Shown: in pieces, positions 1 through 8,546 of the stretch
How the letters are laid out: each line of letters begins with the position of its first letter
How positions within the stretch are numbered: position 1 is the first letter of the stretch
NCBI GenBank assembly: GCA_023393455.1
Contig: JAEWLJ010000013.1
Span: 1 to 64,000, forward strand
Source: Methanobacteriota archaeon
GTDB taxonomy: Archaea; Halobacteriota; Methanomicrobia; Methanomicrobiales; Methanoculleaceae
DNA: 64,000 bases
Reading direction: 5' to 3'
Program-made: the position numbers and the translations under genes
The notes under the pieces: generated by a model
The model's database searches: none
Told to the model about the DNA's origin: nothing
What the model saw: the letters and a program-made list of their open reading frames with translations, nothing else

Positions 1-1
1 A

Positions 2-214
2 AGGGCGGAGGCACCGTCTCTTGCGCACCTCTCGGCCGCCGACCTGCAGGTCTACCTCAAGGGCATGGACTACCCGGCCGGCAGGCAGGATCTCATGACC
101 CACGCCCGGAAGAACGATGCGCCGGAGGTCGTGATCGCGGCGCTCGAGCGGTTCGAGGACCGGAGTTATCGGTCGGCCACAGACGTGAGCACGGAGTTCG
201 GGAAGATCAGGTAA
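2..214 (+). CDS. DUF2795-like protein, 5' end missing
   Basis: The reading frame is open from the window edge to a TAA at 212-214 and gives 70 residues. The C-terminal part reads like a DUF2795 domain: a YLKGMDYPA core, then a stretch ending HARKNDAPEVVIAALE, then a DRSY..ATDVS tail. DUF2795 proteins are small, presumably helical proteins of unknown function found in many archaea and bacteria. The start codon lies outside the window, so full length and operon context upstream cannot be judged. The next gene is on the opposite strand and converges on it, 31 bp away. Confidence 0.7.
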   Translation, partial: RAEAPSLAHLSAADLQVYLKGMDYPAGRQDLMTHARKNDAPEVVIAALERFEDRSYRSATDVSTEFGKIR

Positions 215-245
215 CCCCACCTATTTTCAAAGACCGGATCAGCAG

Positions 246-1448
246 TTACGCGAAGAGTTTCGTCTGGATGGTCTCCCGGTCGCCGAACGTGAGATGGCGC
301 GCAGCGGCCTTCCCCCGGATGCCGGCACGGGCGAGGTCGGCCGGGCCGGAGAACGGCCGCACCCTCCGCAGGTTGAGGATCCGGTCCGCGCCCCTGGGGC
401 CGATCCCGGGGACGCGGAGGAGGTCGCGGCGCGGGGCAAGGTTGACGTTCACCGGTGCGTTCCCGGCGGCGAGAACCACTTTCGGGTCGCGATCTCCGAA
501 GAACCCATCCTCGTCGAGAGCGGCCCGGAGTTCTTCGGCCGCAACACCGTAGTCGCGGAGCAGGTAGTCGGCTTGATACCACCGCCGCGCCCGCCATGCC
601 GGGGTGTCGGGGTGCGACGCGAGGGGAGTACCGGGGAGGGAGTGGAACGCCGAGAAGTAGACCCGTGACGGCCGGACCCGCCGGTACTGGTCGGCGATGC
701 AGGAGAGGATCTCTGCATCGGTCTCGTCCGCAGCCCCGATGACGATCTGCGTGGTGTGGCCGCCGGGCTTCTCCTCCGCCACCCATGACTGGCGCTTCAG
801 GATGTCCTGACAGTAGTCCTTCACCCCGGCGATGCCCCCGAGGCGGTCGGACGACGTCGTCTCCAGGTTGATGCTGATCCGGTCGGCCACGCGGGCAGCG
901 TCGTGGATATCCGCCCGGGTTGCACCGGGAAGGATCTTCAGGTGAAGGTAGCCGTCGTAACCCCGGCGGCGCAGGATCTCTCCCGTCTCCACGATATCGT
1001 GCATCACGCAGTCGACGTCCCGGGGGATGCCGGAACTGAGAAAGAGTCCTTCGACGAGCCCGTCCCGCCAGAGACGGAGGAAGGTATCGGCGAACTCTTC
1101 CGGGGAGAAACTCACCGGCTCCCGCCGGGTACGGACAGGGCAGTAGGCGCAGTCGTAGGAGCAGGTGCCGTTGAGGAGCATCTTGAGCATCCGCCCGCAC
1201 CCGCCCGTCCGGCGGTTGTAGGAGATGTAGGGGGCGAGAACGGTTCGCCCGTCCGGGTCCTCGAGATCGCCGAGGGCTTCCTGAGATGCGCGAAGGGTAT
1301 CGAGCGGGACCGGCAGGATCTTCGACGCCTGAGAGGTCCTTCGGGTCTCGACCGTGACAGGGAGGAGTTGAAGGCACTCGCCCGGGCTGCAGATGTCGAA
1401 CCGTCCGGCGGCGGTGAGGTAGGCGAGTTTCTGCTCTTGCGTCGACAT
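246..1448 (-). CDS. Radical SAM protein with C-terminal helix-hairpin-helix (putative DNA modification/repair)
   Basis: A 400-residue protein. A radical SAM cluster motif CSYDCAYC (C-x3-C-x2-C) follows an LLNGT segment, and the C-terminus carries a helix-hairpin-helix motif (LRVPGIGPRGADRIL) of the type that binds DNA backbone. This combination matches the family described as putative DNA modification/repair radical SAM proteins, often found next to a uracil-DNA-glycosylase-like gene; none is adjacent here. The substrate is unknown. The frame is open further upstream to 1568, but the added residues are unlike the family, so the ATG at 1446-1448 (MSTQEQKLAYL) is preferred. It is transcribed divergently from the acetyltransferase gene. 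Confidence 0.82.
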   Translation of the reverse strand: MSTQEQKLAYLTAAGRFDICSPGECLQLLPVTVETRRTSQASKILPVPLDTLRASQEALGDLEDPDGRTVLAPYISYNRRTGGCGRMLKMLLNGTCSYDCAYCPVRTRREPVSFSPEEFADTFLRLWRDGLVEGLFLSSGIPRDVDCVMHDIVETGEILRRRGYDGYLHLKILPGATRADIHDAARVADRISINLETTSSDRLGGIAGVKDYCQDILKRQSWVAEEKPGGHTTQIVIGAADETDAEILSCIADQYRRVRPSRVYFSAFHSLPGTPLASHPDTPAWRARRWYQADYLLRDYGVAAEELRAALDEDGFFGDRDPKVVLAAGNAPVNVNLAPRRDLLRVPGIGPRGADRILNLRRVRPFSGPADLARAGIRGKAAARHLTFGDRETIQTKLFA

Positions 1449-1748
1449 ACCGGAAGCATCGGCCCGTGGGGGGAAGAACCGATGCCGGGCGCGGGGTGAA
1501 AGTGTATGGGGGGAGCCCATAACACAGGTCGGAGGATATAGGAGATCCATTATGTATTGTGAAAACAATAGTAATACCAGGAAACAATGTTTGGCTATTT
1601 ACAGGATCAGAAAAATCAAAAGGTATATCGATCACGCACCGGTGCCCCGAAGACCACAACCCGGCACCCGGCAAAGAACACTCCTCCAGAACGCCAGGGG
1701 CAGACAGGATCTCGCCCATATCAGGGCGCCTATGCCGACACCAACGCG
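1449..1748. other. Divergent intergenic region
   Basis: About 300 bp between two divergent genes. The middle (about 1545-1630) is AT-rich compared with its surroundings and holds TATA-like stretches, for example around 1621-1629 facing the + strand gene. Neither open frame extending into this region has protein-like composition. No RNA gene was recognised. Confidence 0.5.
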
Positions 1749-2591
1749 ATGCTCGGAGGGAGCCTGATCCACCACGGCCCGTTCAACGACCGGGCCTACC
1801 TCTTCCGCCTGGATTCAGCAGATCTCCCCGGGATCGCCGGCCGGCTCCTCGCGCTTGCACGATGCCGGGGATACTCACGGGTATTCGCACGGATCCCCGC
1901 CCCGGCATGCGGCCACTTCATATCGTCCGGTTACCACCCCCGGGCACGGATACCCGGGCTCTACCGGGGAGAGGTGGACGGCTTCTACATGGCAGCCTAC
2001 CGTGACCCCCTCCAGAGCGGCTGGCAGGACGGGATCGATGACGTCCTTGCGGTTGCCGAAGAGAAGGGCCGAAGGAGCTCTGAGAGCCCGGTACTCGAGC
2101 CCGGCATCGCCTGCACCCCTGCCACGCCGGCGGATGCCCCCGCGCTCGCGGCCATCTACCGGAAGGTCTTCGCGACATACCCGGTCCCCGCCCACGACCC
2201 GGCCTACCTCGTAAGGGAGATGCATCACAACCTGCACTGCTTCTGCATCCGCGACGGCGAGAAGATCACCGCGATCGCCTCTGCCGCCGTCGACACGGAG
2301 GGGCGATTTGCGGAGATGACCGGGTTTGCGACGTTGCCGGAATACCGGGGCCGTGGGTTTTCGGCCCACCTCCTGCGGCAGATGGAGACGAAGATGCGTT
2401 CACTCGGGATAAAGACCGCATTCGCCATAGCCCGGGCCCGTTCATACCCGGCAAACATCGTCTTTGCCCGGGCGGGCTACACCCACGCGGGGACGGTTGC
2501 CAGCTGCGTCAACATATGCGGCTCCCTTGAGGACATGAGCATCTGGTCCAGACCGCTCGACGAGAGAGCGGCAGCGACCCCGTGCGGATAA
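1749..2591 (+). CDS. ablB: beta-lysine N6-acetyltransferase (AblB)
   Basis: A GNAT-fold acetyltransferase of 280 residues from the ATG at 1749. The N-terminal part (GGSLIHHGPFNDRAYL, then IPGLYRGEVDGFYMAAY) is characteristic of AblB, and the GNAT acetyl-CoA loop is seen in FATLPEYRGRGFSAHLL. AblB acetylates beta-lysine to N-epsilon-acetyl-beta-lysine, an osmolyte of many methanogens. The frame is open back to an ATG at 1587, but that extension is low-complexity and lies in AT-rich intergenic DNA. The usual partner ablA (lysine 2,3-aminomutase) is not adjacent, so beta-lysine must come from a locus elsewhere, or the enzyme acts on another amine. Confidence 0.8.
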   Translation: MLGGSLIHHGPFNDRAYLFRLDSADLPGIAGRLLALARCRGYSRVFARIPAPACGHFISSGYHPRARIPGLYRGEVDGFYMAAYRDPLQSGWQDGIDDVLAVAEEKGRRSSESPVLEPGIACTPATPADAPALAAIYRKVFATYPVPAHDPAYLVREMHHNLHCFCIRDGEKITAIASAAVDTEGRFAEMTGFATLPEYRGRGFSAHLLRQMETKMRSLGIKTAFAIARARSYPANIVFARAGYTHAGTVASCVNICGSLEDMSIWSRPLDERAAATPCG

Positions 2592-2785
2592 GAATAAGGG
2601 AAGCCCCGGATCCATACTCTCACTCGAATATGGACACGGATCATTTACCGGCTTGTGACGCCGTCGTTGCCGGGGGCGGGCGGAGAAGACGTTGCGGGAC
2701 GACGACCCGCATTCCGCTGTCTGATGAACGAGGGTGACACCTCACCGGGGATACCTCTATCCGCACCGGGATCCGGGGGGATGTC

Positions 2786-4267
2786 ATGAATACCCACACT
2801 CCACGCCACCCCTTTCTTTACGAGGTCAACGCCCGCGTCCTGCTCCGCCACCTCGGAAGGGAGGCCGGGCGCCGCCTCACGCTCGACGACATCCCCGAAT
2901 CCTGGCTCGCGAGGCTCGCCCGGTGCGGCTTTTCATGGGTCTACCTCATGGGTGCCTGGGAGACCGGGGAGGCCGGGCGGCGGGTCTCGGGCTCGAACGA
3001 GGAGTGGCTCCGCGGCTACCGGGACGTGCTCCCCGACCTCCAGGAGGAGGACATCTGCGGCTCTCCCTTTGCCGTCACCGACTATTCGCTCCACCCCGAC
3101 CTCGGGGGGCCGGAGGCACTCGAGCGGCTCCGGAAACGCCTGCACAGAGAGGGGCTCCTCCTGATGCTCGACTTCGTCCCGAACCACACCGCACCCGACC
3201 ACCCCTGGGTGCGCGACCACCCGGACTACTACGTCCGCGGCACGGAGGAGGAACTCACCCGCCGGCCGCAGGAGTTCGTCCGGATGGATCTCCCCGGCGG
3301 ATCGGCCGTCCTCGCCCACGGCCGGGACCCCTACTCAGGCGGCTGGCCCGACACCCTGCAACTCGATTATGGTAGTCGGGCCCTACAGGACGCGATGACC
3401 ACCGTACTGCAGAGGATTGGAGGGCAGTGCGACGGCCTCCGGTGCGATATGGCGATGCTCGTCCTCCCGGAGGTCTTCCGCCGGACCTGGGGGCGGGAGA
3501 TGGAACCGTTCTGGCCCCGGGCGATCGATAGCGTCCGAAAAGAGCACCCAGACTTCATCTTCATGGCGGAGGTCTACTGGGACCTCGAATGGGCGCTTCA
3601 GCAGCAGGGGTTCGACTACACCTACGATAAACGACTCTACGACCGGCTCCGGAACGGAGCGGCACGGCCGGTGCGGGAGCATTTTTGGGCGGATGTTGAA
3701 TACCAGGGTAAGTCCGTCCGGTTCCTCGAAAATCACGACGAGGACCGGGCCGCGGCGGTCTTTTTGCCGGAACAGCACCAGGCCGCCGCCGTCCTCGCCT
3801 TCCTCTCCCCGGGTCTTCGGTTCTTTCACGAAGGGCAGTTTGCCGGGCGGCAGAGAAAGACCCCCGTCCACCTCTGCCGGGAGCCGGAGGAGCCGGTCGA
3901 CCCGGCCATAGAAGAGTTCTACCGGCGGCTCTTTGCCTGCCTGCGGTTGCCGGCATTCCGGGACGGCGAGTGGCGGCTCCTCGACTGCAACCCGGCCTGG
4001 GAAGGGAACCCCTCCCACGACGGGTATATCGCCTTCGCCCGGGAGCGCGAAGGAGAGCGTTTCATCGTCGCCGTCAACTACGCCCCCGACCGGGGCCAGT
4101 GTTACGTCCCGCTCCCCTGGGGCGATCTCGCGGGAAAGACCGTTCGGCTCCGGGATCTCATGGGAGAGGCGGTATACGACCGGGACGGCGAGGGGCTCCT
4201 CTCGCCCGGCCTCTTCCTCGACATCCCGGGGTGGGGGCACCACATCTTCGAGGTCGCGGGAGAGTGA
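2786..4267 (+). CDS. GH13 alpha-amylase-family glycosidase
   Basis: 493 residues with the four GH13 landmarks in order: LDFVPNH (residues 128-134), GLRCDMAM with the nucleophile Asp221, FMAEVYW with the acid/base Glu262, and LENHDED with the third acid Asp318. It therefore has a complete catalytic (beta/alpha)8 barrel, followed by a beta-sandwich-like C-terminal segment. No signal peptide is visible, so it probably acts in the cytoplasm on storage glycogen, trehalose or maltose-type sugars; the exact substrate cannot be read from sequence. It stands alone, 194 bp after ablB and converging on the MerR gene. The ATG at 2786 follows a purine-rich GGGGGGAT stretch. Confidence 0.85.
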   Translation: MNTHTPRHPFLYEVNARVLLRHLGREAGRRLTLDDIPESWLARLARCGFSWVYLMGAWETGEAGRRVSGSNEEWLRGYRDVLPDLQEEDICGSPFAVTDYSLHPDLGGPEALERLRKRLHREGLLLMLDFVPNHTAPDHPWVRDHPDYYVRGTEEELTRRPQEFVRMDLPGGSAVLAHGRDPYSGGWPDTLQLDYGSRALQDAMTTVLQRIGGQCDGLRCDMAMLVLPEVFRRTWGREMEPFWPRAIDSVRKEHPDFIFMAEVYWDLEWALQQQGFDYTYDKRLYDRLRNGAARPVREHFWADVEYQGKSVRFLENHDEDRAAAVFLPEQHQAAAVLAFLSPGLRFFHEGQFAGRQRKTPVHLCREPEEPVDPAIEEFYRRLFACLRLPAFRDGEWRLLDCNPAWEGNPSHDGYIAFAREREGERFIVAVNYAPDRGQCYVPLPWGDLAGKTVRLRDLMGEAVYDRDGEGLLSPGLFLDIPGWGHHIFEVAGE

Positions 4268-4277
4268 CCACTCCCCT

Positions 4278-5138
4278 TCAGGAGGACGGGGGGAGGTCTT
4301 CCACCGGGAACTGGACCTCGGTCAGGAGCTCCTCTTCCGGCACCTCGGCGGGGTCGTTGAGGTAGAGTTCCCGTGAGGGGCCGACCGGGACGAGGCGGTG
4401 CTCGTTCAGGTAGGCGAAGAGCCGCTCGTATGCCTTCCCCACCCCGGGGTAGGGGCCCGTGTGGAGTACCGAGAGGAACCGGCCGCCCGGAAGGTTCACG
4501 ACCTCGACGGCGGTTCCGTCGAGGCTGAAGGACCCTGTAATCGGGATCGCCACCTCGATGTCCGCGTCCGTCTCCCGGTACTCCTCGTCATGGCAGACGA
4601 ACGTGACCGGCCCGGCAATCCTTGCAGCCGGCTGCTGTCCGTCTTCAGGACAGACGTACGTGAACAATTCTCTGATCATTCTCGGGATCGTTTCCTGGTA
4701 ACTACCCCGCTCCCTGAGGCTGAGCGCCCGCACGGTGGGGATATCCTTGATAACAGGTTCGGTGATCGACATACTGAATCCTCCGTTGAACGGGTCTTGC
4801 TGTTGTTTGCGCAGGGCCCCTGCAATCGCATGCAGCCGGCCGGCCTCCCGTTCGGTTGCGGCGAGACGTCGTGCGAAGTGCTCCCGGATCATCACGGCAT
4901 CGCCGCGTTCCCGTGCCTCGAGAATGGCTTCCACCTCGGAGAGGCCAAACCCGAGCCAGAGCAGGTTTCGGATACGGATGCCCCGCTCGACCTGTGCATA
5001 GGTGTAGTAGCGGTACCCCGTGCAGATGTCTCTTGCCGCGGGGACGAGGAGTTCCCGCTCGTCGTAGAGGCGGAGCGCTTTCCGCGAGAGGTGGGTGATC
5101 CGCGAGAACGTACCTATAAGGATCTGATCGGTCGGCAT
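4278..5138 (-). CDS. MerR-family regulator with GyrI-like effector-binding domain
   Basis: 286 residues. The N-terminus is a MerR winged helix (about residues 8-75: ITHLSRKALRLYDERELLVPA, then TGYRYYTYAQVER), followed by a dimerisation helix and a C-terminal GyrI-like small-molecule-binding domain (about 125-280, with the HTGPYPGVGKAYERLF signature). This is the BmrR/SoxR-like architecture, in which the C-terminal pocket senses an amphipathic or cationic ligand. No transporter gene is adjacent, so the ligand and target genes are unknown. Ten bases separate it from the convergent GH13 gene. Confidence 0.85.
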   Translation of the reverse strand: MPTDQILIGTFSRITHLSRKALRLYDERELLVPAARDICTGYRYYTYAQVERGIRIRNLLWLGFGLSEVEAILEARERGDAVMIREHFARRLAATEREAGRLHAIAGALRKQQQDPFNGGFSMSITEPVIKDIPTVRALSLRERGSYQETIPRMIRELFTYVCPEDGQQPAARIAGPVTFVCHDEEYRETDADIEVAIPITGSFSLDGTAVEVVNLPGGRFLSVLHTGPYPGVGKAYERLFAYLNEHRLVPVGPSRELYLNDPAEVPEEELLTEVQFPVEDLPPSS

Positions 5139-5270
5139 GGATTACATCCACCTGTTGGCCGCGCCGGATAATAGACGGTCGGAGTCTCCCCCAAGGGGAG
5201 AGTTCCCGGCGTAGCGATTCACGGTTGGACGTCTTTCGGCGTCAACCTTCCGAAACGATCCGGGGGCCCC

Positions 5271-6110
5271 TCACCAATTCCGGGTGAGGGAGAGAAGCAT
5301 CTTTCTGACCTGCCCGGTCAGCTCGCAGGAGGGATTTATCTCGAGCGCTTTATCGGCGCACACAAGCGCGTGCCGGTACATCCCGAGGTGGTAGAGAACG
5401 CTGCACTTCATACTCCATCCGGCGGCGTATTTCGGGTCGATCGAGAGCACCTGATCGAAGCATTCGAGCGCTTTGCGGTACTCGCCGAGCGCGTACAGGG
5501 CGCCGCCCTTCAGGCTCCAGACCCGAACGCTTCCGGGATCGTCGGCGATGGCGCGATCGTAACAGGCGACCGCCTCCTCATGCCGGTGCCCGAGGAAGTG
5601 GGCGTAGCCGAGATCCGTCCAGGCTGCCACAAAGTGGGGGTCGATCGCGAGAACACGCTCGTAGCAGGCGACCGCATCATCCAGACGGTGCATCGCGACG
5701 AAGACGCCGCTCCGGTTGTACCAGGCGACCGCGGAGTCCGGGTTGAGTTCCACCGCCCGGTCGTAGCAGGCGAGCGCCTCCTCGAGCCGGTTGCGGCGCC
5801 GGTGCAGCATCCCCCGGGAGACCCAGGCAGGAGCAAAATTGGGGTCGATCGAGAGTGCCTTCTCCCAGCAGTCCAGTGCATCCTGGTCCCTACCGAGGAG
5901 ATCGAGAAAGACCCCTTTGTTGTTCCACATCTTCACATTCGCCGGATCGTCTCTGAGCACCCGGTCGAAACAGTCGATTGCCTCCCCAAACTGCCCTTTC
6001 TGGGCAAGGGAGACGGCTTTTCTGCTCACTGTGGAATCGGTGCAGGCGCCATCCCGGCCTTCGGGTTTACTCCTGCCGAAGAGTCTCTCTGTAATGTTCA
6101 CGCCGGACAT
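5271..6110 (-). CDS. TPR-repeat protein
   Basis: About 279 residues made of roughly six to seven tandem 34-residue tetratricopeptide repeats, each with the pattern (A)W.(N/R)(K/R)G..L..L.R..EAL.C(F/Y)DRALEIDP. TPR solenoids mediate protein-protein contacts; the partner is unknown. An ATG at 6143 would extend the frame, but a clear TATA element (6142-6153) overlaps it, so transcription must start downstream. The ATG at 6108-6110 follows a GGGGGGA ribosome-binding sequence and is the better start. No signal peptide. Confidence 0.82.
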   Translation of the reverse strand: MSGVNITERLFGRSKPEGRDGACTDSTVSRKAVSLAQKGQFGEAIDCFDRVLRDDPANVKMWNNKGVFLDLLGRDQDALDCWEKALSIDPNFAPAWVSRGMLHRRRNRLEEALACYDRAVELNPDSAVAWYNRSGVFVAMHRLDDAVACYERVLAIDPHFVAAWTDLGYAHFLGHRHEEAVACYDRAIADDPGSVRVWSLKGGALYALGEYRKALECFDQVLSIDPKYAAGWSMKCSVLYHLGMYRHALVCADKALEINPSCELTGQVRKMLLSLTRNW

Positions 6111-6141
6111 TCCCCCCATGGTCAGGCAACTGGTAGCGCGC

Positions 6142-6153
6142 ATATAATATAAC
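6142..6153 (-). promoter_or_regulatory. TATA box of the TPR gene
   Basis: On the minus strand the sequence reads GGTTATATTATATG, a good archaeal TATA element. It lies about 32 bases upstream of the preferred ATG at 6110 and excludes the upstream ATG at 6143 as a start. Confidence 0.6.
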
Positions 6154-6219
6154 CGTTACCCCTGTAGCCGGACCCGGCAGGTAGGTCTGCCGGGTTTCGG
6201 GGGAGTCCTGCCGGGTGCC

Positions 6220-6648
6220 TCACTCCAAACGATGCCGCGCCGCCGGAATCACCCGCGCCACCCGCCTGGCACCTCCCTCGCGGCGGAGCTCGGTATGCAC
6301 CCGGGCATGACAGATGCCGCAGAGCGTGATGAGGTTCTCCAGGTCGTCGTTCGTGGGGTCGTGGTCGATGTGGTGGATGTGGAGGTCCTGCTCTCCGCCG
6401 CAGACGGTGCACTCGCTCCCGTCGCGTTCAAGCACGGCGCTCCGAATCTCCTTCCACCCCGGGAGGCCATACTTGTCCCGTGCCCGGATGGGGATCTCGA
6501 ACCGTTCGCAGTAGACGAGGGGCCGCCTCACGGCAAACGGGCACCGGCAGCAGAGCCGGCGAAAACCGTTCCGGCCGGGATCGTCTCCGCAAAGGGGAGG
6601 ATTTGAGCGGTCAAACGCATCCAGGCAGAGTTGAATCTCGGTGCTCAC
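6220..6648 (-). CDS. HNH endonuclease domain protein
   Basis: 142 residues. A classical HNH/zinc module is present at about residues 78-120: ECTVCGG, LHIHHIDHDPTNDDLENLI, then TLCGICHARVH, giving two CxxC pairs for a structural zinc and the H..HH....N..N catalytic core. The N-terminus is Cys-rich (CGDDPGRNGFRRLCCRC), possibly a second metal site. The longer open frame reaching 7047 is a shadow of dinB; the GTG at 6646-6648 gives a sensible start. It lies 76 bp downstream of dinB on the same strand, suggesting co-transcription and a DNA-processing role. It could be a restriction (McrA-like) or a repair nuclease. Confidence 0.75.
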   Translation of the reverse strand: MSTEIQLCLDAFDRSNPPLCGDDPGRNGFRRLCCRCPFAVRRPLVYCERFEIPIRARDKYGLPGWKEIRSAVLERDGSECTVCGGEQDLHIHHIDHDPTNDDLENLITLCGICHARVHTELRREGGARRVARVIPAARHRLE

Positions 6649-6724
6649 GATCAGAAGAGGGTGGGTTTCGGGATGGGATAAGAGGTAGGTTCGCCCGGTT
6701 CCACCGGCCGTCAAGAGCGCGAGG

Positions 6725-7810
6725 TCAGGGGGAGAGGAACTCGTCGATCGACGCCTGCCGGGTGCGCCCGCCCTCGAGCGTCGAGAGCCTGACTCCGATG
6801 AGCCGGACGGGCTCGTCGTTGAGGAACGGTTCAAGCAGCCCGGACGCGGCCTGCCGGATCGCTGCGGGGTCGGCGGTGAATCGCGGGAGCGTCTTCGACC
6901 GGGTATGCGTCTGAAAGCCGCGGTACCTGACCTTGACCGTGACGGTGCGGCACCGGAGGCCCTCGGCACGGAGCGTCCGGGCGACGTCGTCCGCGAGGTC
7001 GGCGAGGGTCCCCCCGAGGATCGACGGGTCGGCGGTATCCGCTTCAAACGTCGTCTCCCGGGAGACGGATTTGCACCCCTCCCTCCCCTGCACCTCGCCG
7101 TCGTCGATCCCCCGGGCGAGGAGGTGCATCAGGATGCCGTGTCTCCCGAACCGGGCGGTGAGATCCTGGACATCGCAGGATGCAAGGTCGCCGACGGTCA
7201 GGATGCCCATCTGCCGGAGTTCTTCGCCGGTCTTCTTCCCGACTCCGGGCACTTTTCCCACCGGCAAGGGGGCGAGGAATCCGGCGACCTCATCCGGGAG
7301 GACGACCGTCAGACCGTCGGGCTTCTGGTAGTCGGAGGCGATCTTCGCCACGGCCTTGCCCGGGGCGACACCGACCGAGCAGGTGAGCCCGGTCTCATCC
7401 CGGATCGCCTGCTTGATCGCTCTGGCAAGCGCGTTTGCCGCCGCAAAACTCCCGACATCGCTGACGTCGAGGTAGGCCTCATCGATGCTCACCTGCTCGA
7501 TACGGCTGGCGTGCCGGGCGAGGATCGCCATGATCCCTTCTGAGACCCCGGCATAGAACGGGTGATCCGCCCGGAGGTAGACGCCGTGCGGGCAGAGGTC
7601 GTATGCCCGGGAGATGGGCATGCCGGAGTGCACCCCGTAGCGGCGGGCCTCATAGGAGCAGGTACTCACGACCCCGCGGCCCGCCCCTCCCTTGGGGTCG
7701 GCGCCGACGATCACCGGCTTTCCGGCAAGGGACGGGGCGCGGCAGATCTCGACGGAGGCGAAGAAACTGTCCATATCCACGTGCAGGACGATCCTGCCGC
7801 CGGTTGTCAC
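6725..7810 (-). CDS. dinB: DNA polymerase IV, Y-family translesion polymerase
   Basis: 361 residues from a GTG at 7808-7810. The palm motif LHVDMDSFFASVE lies near the N-terminus, the catalytic motif SIDEAYLDVSD follows, then finger/thumb helix-hairpin-helix (VGKVPGVGKKTGEEL) and a little-finger domain. The extreme C-terminus (QASIDEFL) is a PIP box, the short motif that docks on the PCNA sliding clamp. The enzyme copies damaged DNA with low fidelity. An upstream extension to 7969 is open but unlike the family. The HNH nuclease gene follows on the same strand. Confidence 0.92.
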   Translation of the reverse strand: MTTGGRIVLHVDMDSFFASVEICRAPSLAGKPVIVGADPKGGAGRGVVSTCSYEARRYGVHSGMPISRAYDLCPHGVYLRADHPFYAGVSEGIMAILARHASRIEQVSIDEAYLDVSDVGSFAAANALARAIKQAIRDETGLTCSVGVAPGKAVAKIASDYQKPDGLTVVLPDEVAGFLAPLPVGKVPGVGKKTGEELRQMGILTVGDLASCDVQDLTARFGRHGILMHLLARGIDDGEVQGREGCKSVSRETTFEADTADPSILGGTLADLADDVARTLRAEGLRCRTVTVKVRYRGFQTHTRSKTLPRFTADPAAIRQAASGLLEPFLNDEPVRLIGVRLSTLEGGRTRQASIDEFLSP

Positions 7811-8031
7811 TCTATGAAGTCCCCTCCCCGGTTTCTTACGAGAGTGTTGGAGGTCCGGCGATATAGGGGGTTTGGTGGGCTGTGAGGCGAAAGTGCTGGT
7901 TGAATGAGGGTTTGCACGGGTGCCGGATATGGGCCAGGAGCGGCTTCCCCTGAACATGGTAATGGCCATGCAAAATCTCGAAAACGGATTTCTAGATCAA
8001 CTGGGCAGGTTAGATCCGTGGGAATACTCCA

Positions 8032-8200
8032 TACACTGGACCGTAGGGATATCGCCACGCACTGCCCCCGCCCCAAGGGGCGGGGGAGGAGGCCGGAGGC
8101 CGGGCGGGGTGGGGGTCACATGCTTTCATAAGCGATGGAGACAGGGGAGGGGGGAGACCCGCCCTCCCCGCGAGCCCCTCCCCCAATGGCGATATCCCCT
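8032..8200 (-). repeat. Dispersed GC-rich element, copy A
   Basis: About 169 bp bounded by inverted ends: TACACTGGACCGTAGGGATATCGCCAC-type sequence on the left (8032-8058) and TGGCGATATCCC on the right (8187-8198). Inside are a G-run/C-run hairpin (GGGGAGGG at 8144-8151 with CCCTCCCC at 8162-8169) and a 57-bp block (8060-8116) with a GGCCGGAGGCC core. A second copy, in opposite orientation, lies at 28287-28480. The pairing of both ends and the inner blocks is direct sequence evidence; the element has no coding capacity and looks like a non-autonomous mobile element or a structured RNA. Confidence 0.7.
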
Positions 8201-8523
8201 TGAAATCCGTTTTCGGGCTTTAGTCTCCGATTCTCAAACTTGCCCGGGTCTCCAGGCACCCCCGAGTATAGGGCATCTCTGCAGCCGGGGTTTCGCCCAC
8301 CAACACCACGCGCCACATCTAAATCCCCGCGCGCCTCCCGCCGGCCGGGGCGGGCCATTCCGGGGCAGGAAGGCCGGACTATGTGATAAAGTATTATAAA
8401 AATAGCGAACGTCATGCTACAGAAGTTCAGCCTCATAATACGTGGGCGAGTGAGAACCACTCGCTCCACCTTCTCCAGCTGATCGGCAGGAATGCTTGCG
8501 ATCGCGGGTTATGAGGACGTGCA

Positions 8524-8533
8524 AATAAAAAGG
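8524..8533 (-). terminator. T-run terminator of the mcr operon
   Basis: On the minus strand CCCCTTTTTATTTGC follows the mcrA stop by about 15-20 bases. A T-run of this kind is the usual archaeal termination signal. Confidence 0.55.
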
Positions 8534-8546
8534 GGTATGGAGGGAT

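Larger units (their letters stand above)
7811..8546. other. Intergenic region between dinB and mcrA
   Basis: About 740 bp without a credible gene. It contains one copy of a GC-rich inverted-repeat element (8032-8200) and, close to the mcrA stop, the mcr terminator. The remaining stretches (7811-8031 and 8201-8520) show no conserved coding signal. Confidence 0.6.

Noticed and set aside
5271..6110. CRISPR-like or DNA repeat array
   Set aside because: The periodic sequence is the codon-level echo of TPR repeats in a protein, with variable bases.
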